From the NCBI GenBank assembly GCA_023390695.1, contig JAEWCJ010000415.1, positions 1 to 13,265 of the forward strand: DNA of 13,265 nt, in the 5' to 3' direction. The notes under the pieces were generated by a model that saw only the letters and a program-made list of their open reading frames with translations, was not told where the DNA came from and did not search any database. The stretch comes from Pseudomonadota bacterium (GTDB taxonomy: Bacteria > Pseudomonadota > Alphaproteobacteria > Rhizobiales > Xanthobacteraceae). Each line of letters begins with the position of its first letter. Within the stretch, counting starts at the first letter, position 1. The position numbers and the translations under genes are program-made. Below, one piece after another: positions 7,832 through 13,265 of the stretch.

Positions 7832-9658
7832 ATGGCTCCTCCTCCCCTGATCCAGCTGCGCGACATCGCGCTGACCTTTGGCGGCACGCCCCTCCTCGAA
7901 AGCGCCGAATTGTCGGTTTCGGCGGGCGAGCGCGTGTGCCTGGTCGGCCGCAATGGCTCCGGCAAGTCCACCCTCCTGAAGATCGCAGCCGGGCTGATCG
8001 AGCCGGACCGCGGCAGCGTGTTCGTGCAGCCGGGCGCCACCGTGCGCTATCTGCCGCAGGAGCCGGATTTCTCCGGCTACGCCACGACATTATCCTATGT
8101 GCAGGCGGGGCTGGCGCCGGGCGACGATTCCTACCAGGCGCAATATCTGCTGGAGCGGCTCGGCCTGTCCGGGCAGGAAGACCCCGCGCACCTGTCCGGC
8201 GGCGAGGCCCGCCGCGCCGCGATCGCCCGTGTGCTGGCGCCCTCGCCCGACATCCTGCTGCTCGACGAGCCGACTAACCATCTCGATCTCACCACCATCG
8301 AGTGGCTGGAAAGCGAATTGAAAGACCGCCGCTCCGCGCTGGTGCTGATCAGCCACGACCGGCGTTTCCTCGACACGCTGTCGCGCGTCACCGTCTGGCT
8401 CGACCGCGGCCGCACGCGGCGGCTGGAGATCGGCTTCGACAAGTTCGAGGCGCGGCGCGATGAAATCCTCGCCGAGGAAGAGCTCGAACAGCACAAACTC
8501 GACCGCAAGATCGTGGCGGAAGAACACTGGGTGCGCTACGGCGTCACCGCGCGCAGAAAGCGCAACGTGCGCCGCATGGCCGATCTGCAGGCGTTGCGGC
8601 AGCAGCGGCGCGATTATCGCGGCGCCGCCGGCAAAGCGTCGATCGCCGCGGCGGAAGCGGAGAAATCCGGCACTCTGGTGATCGAGGCGAACGATATTTC
8701 CAAGACCTATGGCGACCGCGCCATCGTCAAGGACTTCTCCACCCGCATCTATCGCGGCGACCGCATCGGCATTGTCGGGCCGAACGGCAGCGGCAAGACC
8801 ACGTTGCTGTCGATGCTGATCGGCGCGCTGGCGCCGGATTCCGGCACGATCAGGCTCGGCGCCAATCTGCAGATGGCCGCGCTCGACCAGAGCCGCGACA
8901 GCCTCGATCCCGACTGGACGCTGAAAGAGGCGCTCACCTCCGGCCAGGGCGACACCGTCACCGTCGGCGGGCAGACCAAACATGTCGTCGGCTACATGAA
9001 GGACTTCCTGTTCTCGCCGGAGCAGATCGGCACCGCGTTGCGCGCGCTCTCGGGCGGTGAACGCGGCCGCGTGATGCTGGCGCGGGCATTGGCCAAGCCC
9101 TCGAATCTGCTGGTGCTCGACGAGCCGACCAACGATCTCGATCTCGAAACCCTCGACGTGCTGGAGGAAACGCTGGGCGACTATGCCGGCACCGTCATCC
9201 TGATCAGCCACGACCGCGATTTCCTCGACCGCGTGGTCAATGCCGTGATCGTTCCCGAAGGCGACGGCAAGTGGAACGAATATGCCGGCGGCTATTCCGA
9301 CATGCTGGCACAGCGCGGCCAGGACATCGCGATCGACAGGACCGGCGCGAAGAACGGCTCGGCGAAAGCGGCAAAGGAACCGCGTGCCGCACCCGCGCAG
9401 GCCGGCGCCAAGCCGAAGCGCAAACTCTCCTTCAACGAAAAATACGCGCTGGAGAATCTGCCGAAGCAGATGGCCGAACTCGAAGCCGGCATTAAGTCGC
9501 TGCAAGGCAAGCTCGACGACCCGACGCTCTATACCCGCGACCGCAAAGCCTTCGACGATATCTCAACCGCGCTCGCCAAGGCGCAGGCCGAGCTGCATGC
9601 GGCGGAAGAAAAATGGCTGGAGCTGGAAATGCTGCGCGAGGAGATCGAGGGCGCCTGA
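7832..9658 (+). CDS. uup: ABC-F family ATPase Uup
   Basis: A 608-residue soluble protein with two ATP-binding cassettes and no membrane segments. Cassette 1 has Walker A GRNGSGKST (39-47), signature LSGGE (121-125), Walker B ILLLDE (141-146) and a switch His in LISHDRRFL. The charged linker spans about 190-285. Cassette 2 has GPNGSGKTT (316-324), LSGGE (406-410) and LLVLDEPTNDLDLETLD, the last typical of Uup. A charged C-terminal extension (about 540-608, KRKLSFNEKYALENLP then heptad-like Glu/Leu helices) is the Uup coiled-coil DNA-binding tail. ABC-F proteins act on the ribosome, and E. coli Uup also affects transposon excision and branched DNA. The ATG at 7832 begins where homology starts (LIQLRDIALTFGG). 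A TTG at 7748 would add 28 unlikely residues. No clear ribosome site is seen. The beta-lactamase follows 109 bases downstream on the same strand. Confidence 0.9.
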   Translation: MAPPPLIQLRDIALTFGGTPLLESAELSVSAGERVCLVGRNGSGKSTLLKIAAGLIEPDRGSVFVQPGATVRYLPQEPDFSGYATTLSYVQAGLAPGDDSYQAQYLLERLGLSGQEDPAHLSGGEARRAAIARVLAPSPDILLLDEPTNHLDLTTIEWLESELKDRRSALVLISHDRRFLDTLSRVTVWLDRGRTRRLEIGFDKFEARRDEILAEEELEQHKLDRKIVAEEHWVRYGVTARRKRNVRRMADLQALRQQRRDYRGAAGKASIAAAEAEKSGTLVIEANDISKTYGDRAIVKDFSTRIYRGDRIGIVGPNGSGKTTLLSMLIGALAPDSGTIRLGANLQMAALDQSRDSLDPDWTLKEALTSGQGDTVTVGGQTKHVVGYMKDFLFSPEQIGTALRALSGGERGRVMLARALAKPSNLLVLDEPTNDLDLETLDVLEETLGDYAGTVILISHDRDFLDRVVNAVIVPEGDGKWNEYAGGYSDMLAQRGQDIAIDRTGAKNGSAKAAKEPRAAPAQAGAKPKRKLSFNEKYALENLPKQMAELEAGIKSLQGKLDDPTLYTRDRKAFDDISTALAKAQAELHAAEEKWLELEMLREEIEGA

Positions 9659-9767
9659 TAGTCCCCATCTTTTGGATAGCCTGCCCCGTCGAAAATCCGC
9701 ATTCCCGCCACACTGCCCGCCCATCGTCCGCGCGCCCTGATTCCCTCACGGGCGATTTCCCGAAAGA

Positions 9768-10604
9768 ATGCGAGACGAAATGCCAGCGTTCCCCGCCTCC
9801 GCCGCTCTCAACCGGCGCTCTTTTTTGTCTGCCGGCACGGCCGCCCTTGCCGCTCTTGCCACCGGCGCGGCTGCGAACGATGACGTGGAACGTCCCGACC
9901 TCGACGATGTGTTCAAGGCGCAGCGCGTCACCGGCGCCTTCGCGCTTTTCGAGGCAAAGTCCGGACGCCTCACGCTGGTGAATGCCGAGCGCGCCCGCCG
10001 CCGCTATGTGCCGGCTTCCACCTTCAAGATCGCCAACAGCATCATCGCGCTGGAAACGCGCGTGATCCGCGACGAGAACGAAGTCATCCCCTATGGCGGC
10101 AAGCCGCAGCCCTTTCCGGCCTGGGAAAAGGACATGTCGATGCGCGAGGCGATCACCGCCTCCAGCGTGCCGATCTATCAGGAGCTCGCGCGCCGCATCG
10201 GCTTCGACAATTACCGGCGATGGCTGACGAGGCTCGATTACGGCAACTACGCCATCGGCACCAATGTGGAGACCTTCTGGCTCGACGGCCCGCTGGAAAT
10301 CAGCGCGGTGGAGCAGGCGAAATTCGCGGTGCGGCTGGCGCAGCAGAAACTGCCGGCATCGCCGCGCACGCAGGGCATCGTGCGCGACATCCTGCGGCTC
10401 GAGGAGAAAAACGGCCGCACGCTTTACGGCAAGACCGGCTGGCGCTTTTCCAGCAAGCCGCAGCTCGGCTGGTGGACCGGCTGGGTCGAGCACGACGATG
10501 CCGTGAGCGGCTTTGCGATCAATATGGACCTGACCTCGGCGCCGGATGCCGCCAAGCGCGTCGCCGTCGGCAAGATCCTGCTGGAACGGCTGAATATCTA
10601 TTGA
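9768..10604 (+). CDS. bla: Class D (OXA-type) beta-lactamase with twin-arginine signal peptide
   Basis: A 278-residue serine beta-lactamase. All class D motifs are present: PASTFK (Ser84 nucleophile, Lys87 normally carboxylated), SSV (132-134), YGN (158-160), the omega-loop Trp171 in FWLDGPLEISAVEQ, KTG (222-224), WWTGWVE, and a probable substrate-binding Arg264. It should therefore be catalytically competent, opening the beta-lactam ring in the periplasm. The N-terminus reads NRRSFLSAG, then a mild Ala/Leu stretch and AAAND (cleavage likely near 36), which is a Tat-type signal rather than the usual Sec one. The start could be 9768 or the ATG at 9780; neither has a strong ribosome site. The 109-base gap from uup shows only a weak hairpin (CGGG/CCCG near 9749-9762), so cotranscription is possible. 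No mobile element or regulator adjoins it, suggesting a resident chromosomal gene. Substrate range cannot be predicted. Confidence 0.92.
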   Translation: MRDEMPAFPASAALNRRSFLSAGTAALAALATGAAANDDVERPDLDDVFKAQRVTGAFALFEAKSGRLTLVNAERARRRYVPASTFKIANSIIALETRVIRDENEVIPYGGKPQPFPAWEKDMSMREAITASSVPIYQELARRIGFDNYRRWLTRLDYGNYAIGTNVETFWLDGPLEISAVEQAKFAVRLAQQKLPASPRTQGIVRDILRLEEKNGRTLYGKTGWRFSSKPQLGWWTGWVEHDDAVSGFAINMDLTSAPDAAKRVAVGKILLERLNIY

Positions 10605-10675
10605 GCGATGGCCTGATCGGTCTTCGTCGATCGCTGTTTGCTGCGCTGCGAAACGCCCCTCACAAAGCCGCGACC

Positions 10676-10700
10676 GGAATTCTCATGCGCCGCGGGTGTT
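10676..10700 (+). promoter_or_regulatory. Candidate EcfG-like (general stress) promoter upstream of doxX
   Basis: GGAAT (10676-10680), a 17-base spacer and GTT (10698-10700) resemble the alphaproteobacterial EcfG pattern GGAAC-N16/17-GTT, with one mismatch in the -35 element. It lies 58 bases before the doxX start. Such short patterns arise by chance, so the call is weak. The rest of the gap 10605-10757 shows only the ribosome site AAGGGA (10745-10750). Confidence 0.25.
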
Positions 10701-10757
10701 CATAAGATGTCGCTCCGGGCGCCGCCCGGTCTTGAAGGAAACACAAGGGACGTTTCC

Positions 10758-11228
10758 ATGACTATGCATACAACACGGTCTTCGCACGAGGCGCTGTCCT
10801 ATACCGACAGTGTCGCCGCCAGTTCGAACGACGCGTTGGTGTTGATCGGACGCGTTCTTCTCGGCTGGATTTTCGTCACCGCCGGCTGGGGCAAGCTCAT
10901 GGGCATGGCGGGCTTCGCCACGTATCTCACCGGGCTGAACGTGCCGGCCGCCGGCCTTTTGTCCGTCGTCGTTCCGCCGGTGGAATTCCTGATCGGTGTG
11001 GCGCTCATACTCGGCATCGCGACCCGCTATGCCGCCATCGTCTGCTTTCTGTTTGTGTTCTTCGCAACACTGATCGCGCATCGCTATTGGGAATTTTCCG
11101 GCGCGCAGCTGGCCGCGCAACAGACCAATTTCCTGAAGAACCTGTCGATCATGGGCGGCGCGTTGTTGCTGTTCGTCGTCGGGCCGGGCCGCTTCTCGCT
11201 CGACCATTGGCTGGCAGGACGCAGATAG
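10758..11228 (+). CDS. DoxX family membrane protein
   Basis: A 156-residue integral membrane protein. Four hydrophobic helices are visible at about 26-44 (ALVLIGRVLLGWIFVTAGW), 64-88, 91-107 and 129-143. The typical DoxX features are the FVTAGWGKL turn after TM1, PPVEFLIGVALILG in TM2 and QQTNFLKNLSIMGGALLL before TM4. DoxX-family proteins are poorly characterised; some are tied to quinone-linked or thiol redox reactions and stress, but no substrate can be read here. The ATG at 10758 was chosen because AAGGGA sits 7 bases upstream and homology begins soon after. The open frame extends to 10638 but the extra residues look like leader. The gene is convergent with yqaA, 35 bases away, and probably forms its own transcript. 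Confidence 0.88.
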   Translation: MTMHTTRSSHEALSYTDSVAASSNDALVLIGRVLLGWIFVTAGWGKLMGMAGFATYLTGLNVPAAGLLSVVVPPVEFLIGVALILGIATRYAAIVCFLFVFFATLIAHRYWEFSGAQLAAQQTNFLKNLSIMGGALLLFVVGPGRFSLDHWLAGRR

Positions 11229-11257
11229 GATTCATAAGAACTGCGGCGGCGGCGTAG

Positions 11258-11274
11258 CGCTGCTTACAGCAGCG
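11258..11274. terminator. Short hairpin between convergent doxX and yqaA (possible terminator)
   Basis: CGCTGC (11258-11263) and GCAGCG (11269-11274) form a perfect 6-base stem with a 5-base loop, overlapping the yqaA stop codon. There is no U-tract, so it is a weak candidate for ending the two convergent transcripts. The 35-base gap holds nothing else of note. Confidence 0.25.
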
Positions 11275-11701
11275 ACTGCGTCGTCAAGGCCAGCACGATG
11301 TAACGCCCGGTCTTCGCCACCGCCACCAGCAGCAGAAAGCTCCAGAGCGGCTCCCGCAATACGCCGGCCACCATCGTCAGCGGATCGCCGACGATCGGCA
11401 CCCAGCTCGCCAGCAACGACCAGCGGCCATAGCGGCGGTACCATGTCTCGGCGCGCGCAAGCGCATCGGGCCGCACCGGAAACCAGGGCCGCTCGCGAAA
11501 CCGTTCCACCGCCCGGCCCAGCGCCCAATTGACCAGCGAGCCGGTCACATTGCCGGCGCTCGCCACCGCCACCAGCGCGACCGGCGCGTAATTGCCGCTG
11601 GCCAACAGGCCCGCCAGGGCCAGTTCGGATTGCGCCGGCAGCAGCGTCGCCGCAACGAAGGCGACTAAAAACAGACCGGAATAGACCGCAAGCTCGCTCA
11701 T
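11264..11701 (-). CDS. yqaA: YqaA family membrane protein (DedA/VTT-like)
   Basis: A 145-residue inner-membrane protein close in length and wording to E. coli YqaA. Conserved blocks are ATLLPAQSELAL (about 18-29), AGNVTGSLVNWALGR, RRYGRWSLLASWVPIVGDPL and VAKTGRYIVLAL at the C-terminus. Hydrophobic helices lie at about 5-20, 24-63 (probably two), 93-112 and 118-140. YqaA is a short member of the DedA/SNARE-associated (VTT) superfamily. Longer relatives have been linked to membrane potential and lipid-carrier flipping, but YqaA itself has no settled role. The ATG at 11701 overlaps the stop of the upstream flavoprotein gene as ATGA, with no strong ribosome site of its own, which points to translational coupling. 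A longer reading in the same frame runs back to 11812 inside the flavoprotein gene, but its extra residues match nothing in the family. Confidence 0.87.
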   Translation of the reverse strand: MSELAVYSGLFLVAFVAATLLPAQSELALAGLLASGNYAPVALVAVASAGNVTGSLVNWALGRAVERFRERPWFPVRPDALARAETWYRRYGRWSLLASWVPIVGDPLTMVAGVLREPLWSFLLLVAVAKTGRYIVLALTTQSLL

Positions 11702-12930
11702 GCTGACGGCGCCTGCGCGGTCTGTGTGAACCACGTCACCGCGCCCTTGCCGGCGGCGGCTCCGGTCGCAAAGCATGCCTGCAGCAGATAGCCGCCGGTC
11801 GGCGCCTCCCAATCCAGCATCTCGCCGGCGGCGAACACGCCCGGTTTCCTGCGCAACATGAAATGCGCGTCGATCTCGTCGAAGGCGATACCGCCCGCCG
11901 TGGAGATTGCGCGCGCGAGCGGCGCCGTGCCGGTCAGCCGCACCGGCACGGCCTTCAGCATCTGCGCCATGGCAGCCGGCGTAAGCTCCCCCAGCTTGCC
12001 GCTGGCGATCTCCTGCGCCAGCCCGATCGCCGGCGGCGACAGATGCACGGCCTTGCGCAGAAATGTGGACAGCGATTGCTTGCCGCGCGGCAGCGCGAGC
12101 TTCTTCGTCAATTCATCAAGCGGCACGTCCGGCAGCAGATCGATCGTCAGCATGGCGTGGCCCTGCGTTTCGATCGCCGCGCGCAATGCCGCCGACACGG
12201 CATAGACGCCGCCGCCTTCCAGGCCGTAGTCCGCAATCATCGCCTCGCCGCGCAGCGTTGTTTCCCCCGCCGACAGCGCGATGCGCTTGAGCGGCTGACC
12301 GGCGAAGCGTTCGCGAAACGTCTCCGACCAGTCGGCGAGAAATCCGCTATTCGCCGGACGCAGCCGCGCCACCGCGATCCCCTCGCGCGCAAGGATGTCG
12401 GCGAAGCCGCCATCCGCGCCGAGTTTCGGCCAGCTCGCGCCGCCCAAAGCCAGCACGGTGACATCGGCAGCGACAATGATCTCGTCACCATGCGCATCGG
12501 CAAATCGCAGACGCCCCTGTGCGTCCCAGCCGGTCCAGCAATGCCGCAACGCCACCCGCACGCCCTTGCCGTCGAGCCGGCGCAGCCAGGCGCGCAGCAG
12601 CGGCGAAGCCTTCATGCTTTGCGGAAACACCCGGCCGCTCGAGCCGACAAAGGTCGGCTGGCCGAGCCCTTCGCTCCAGGCGCGCAGATCGTCAGGCGAA
12701 AACGCCGCGATCGCGTCGCGCAGCCGGTCGGCCGCCGCGCCATAGCGGGCAAGGAAACGCGCGCGCTCATCGGTATGGGTCAGATTGAGTCCGCCACGGC
12801 CGGCCATCAGGAACTTGCGCCCGAGTGACGGCATGCGGTCATAAACCGTCACCGCCACGCCCGCGTCGGCGAGCGCTTCCGCCGCCATCAGCCCGGCCGG
12901 CCCGCCGCCGATCACGGCGGCTGTCCGCAT
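11698..12930 (-). CDS. HI0933-like FAD-dependent oxidoreductase (BaiN/TIGR03862-type flavoprotein)
   Basis: A 410-residue cytoplasmic flavoprotein. The N-terminal Rossmann fold has VIGGGPAGLMAAEAL (dinucleotide-binding Gly8/10/13), ending with an acidic residue, Asp31, at VTVYDR. The family block GRKFLMAGRGGLNLTH follows at about 37-52. A second FAD-contact region near the C-terminus reads GVFAAGEMLDWEAPTGGYLLQ (about 366-386). This arrangement is that of HI0933-like (BaiN/RdsA) proteins. The shorter length with this ending fits the TIGR03862 subgroup, whose substrate is unknown. BaiN from gut clostridia reduces bile-acid intermediates, which should not be assumed here. The ATG at 12930 starts directly at the Rossmann fold; no good ribosome site precedes it. 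It heads an operon with yqaA, overlapping by 4 bases, and is divergent from the gene at 13053. Confidence 0.9.
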   Translation of the reverse strand: MRTAAVIGGGPAGLMAAEALADAGVAVTVYDRMPSLGRKFLMAGRGGLNLTHTDERARFLARYGAAADRLRDAIAAFSPDDLRAWSEGLGQPTFVGSSGRVFPQSMKASPLLRAWLRRLDGKGVRVALRHCWTGWDAQGRLRFADAHGDEIIVAADVTVLALGGASWPKLGADGGFADILAREGIAVARLRPANSGFLADWSETFRERFAGQPLKRIALSAGETTLRGEAMIADYGLEGGGVYAVSAALRAAIETQGHAMLTIDLLPDVPLDELTKKLALPRGKQSLSTFLRKAVHLSPPAIGLAQEIASGKLGELTPAAMAQMLKAVPVRLTGTAPLARAISTAGGIAFDEIDAHFMLRRKPGVFAAGEMLDWEAPTGGYLLQACFATGAAAGKGAVTWFTQTAQAPSA

Positions 12931-13052
12931 ATTGGATCAGATCGTCACGTCCGTGATGTGCCAGTTTCAGCGCCCGCCTGCCAGCAATAACAAGCGCGCT
13001 ATCCCGCCCCGGCCCGGATGACGATTCACACGTCCCGCGATACACACATGGC
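12931..13052. promoter_or_regulatory. Divergent gap between flavoprotein and DUF1624 gene, with a small inverted repeat
   Basis: This 122-base gap must hold both promoters. TCACG (12945-12949) and CGTGA (12952-12956) make a 12-base inverted repeat 15 bases upstream of the flavoprotein ATG, where an operator could lie. I found no convincing -35/-10 pair and no strong ribosome site on either side. Confidence 0.25.
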
Positions 13053-13265
13053 ATGGACGTCTTGCCGACCGGAGCCGCCACGCGTCTGCCTCTCATCGAC
13101 CTCTTGCGCGGTTCGGCGCTGGCGGCGATGGCCGCCTACCATTTCTCCTGGGATCTGGAATTCTTCGGCCTTGCCGAACTCGGCGTCACCGAGCACCCGC
13201 TCTGGATCGCCTTCGCCCGCGCGATCGCGGCGAGCTTTCTGGCGCTGGTCGGCGTCGGCCTGGTG
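13053..13265 (+). CDS. DUF1624 / heparan-alpha-glucosaminide N-acetyltransferase-like membrane protein, N-terminal part only
   Basis: The frame is open from the ATG at 13053 to the right edge, giving 71 residues. The start RLPLIDLLRGSALAAMAAYHFSWDLEFFGL (about 11-40) is the typical opening of bacterial DUF1624 proteins, which resemble the transmembrane acyltransferase HGSNAT. The first helix carries the conserved Asp-Leu-x-Arg-Gly and a Tyr-His pair. A second hydrophobic helix begins near 51 (WIAFARAIAASFLALVGVGLV). The family is thought to move acetyl groups across the membrane to sugars, but bacterial roles are mostly unknown. No clear ribosome site precedes the ATG. An ATG at 13048 is in another frame. 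Confidence 0.78.
   Translation, partial: MDVLPTGAATRLPLIDLLRGSALAAMAAYHFSWDLEFFGLAELGVTEHPLWIAFARAIAASFLALVGVGLV

Noticed and set aside
9768..10604. Recently acquired resistance gene
   Set aside because: Base and codon use look like the neighbours, and no insertion sequence, integron or resistance partner adjoins it.
12955..12985. Possible sigma-54 promoter (TGGCAC on the minus strand) before the flavoprotein
   Set aside because: The required GC dinucleotide at -12 is absent at the right spacing.
13009..13023. GCCCGGATGACG-like stretch resembling an end of the repeat at 3903-3990
   Set aside because: It has no matching partner arm nearby; too short to call a repeat copy.

Overview
The window looks like ordinary chromosomal backbone of a high-GC alphaproteobacterium, most likely order Hyphomicrobiales (Bradyrhizobium / Rhodopseudomonas / Afipia / Xanthobacteraceae relatives). 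The basis is the strongly GC-biased codon usage, the protein families present, and two kinds of palindromic intergenic repeat whose cores I recognise from that group. The genus cannot be fixed from the sequence alone. I see no RNA genes, CRISPR arrays, transposases, integrases or phage genes, and no clear break in base composition.

Layout. (1) 1-3327, minus: a very large membrane sensor, a sodium/solute-symporter-like domain fused to STAC, PAS, histidine kinase and receiver domains. Its C-terminus runs off the left edge. (2) 3462-3884, plus: mscL, divergent from the sensor across a 134-base promoter region. (3) 4049-7643, minus: a beta-oxidation pair. A thiolase (6435-7643) is followed by a FadJ-type multifunctional enzyme (4049-6259), and the two are separated by a compound palindromic repeat. 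mscL and fadJ converge on a 164-base gap holding a three-hairpin repeat and a short hairpin. (4) 7832-9658, plus: the ABC-F ATPase Uup, divergent from the thiolase. (5) 9768-10604, plus: a class D (OXA-type) beta-lactamase with a twin-arginine signal. (6) 10758-11228, plus: a DoxX-family membrane protein. (7) 11264-12930, minus: a two-gene operon of a HI0933-like flavoprotein and a YqaA (DedA-like) membrane protein, overlapping by ATGA. (8) 13053 to the right edge, plus: the N-terminus of a DUF1624 / heparan-alpha-glucosaminide N-acetyltransferase-like membrane protein.

How the genes relate. The thiolase and FadJ-type enzyme carry out the last three steps of fatty-acid beta-oxidation and yield acetyl-CoA. 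The symporter-kinase resembles the CrbS/MxtR and NahK/ErcS groups, some of which control acetate and carbon use, so a metabolic link is possible but unproven. MscL protects against hypo-osmotic shock, Uup acts around the ribosome or DNA, and the beta-lactamase would work in the periplasm. I see no single undescribed system. The points most worth a second look are the Tat-type signal on the class D beta-lactamase, the compound repeat inside the beta-oxidation operon, the ATGA-coupled flavoprotein/YqaA pair, and the large sensor kinase.
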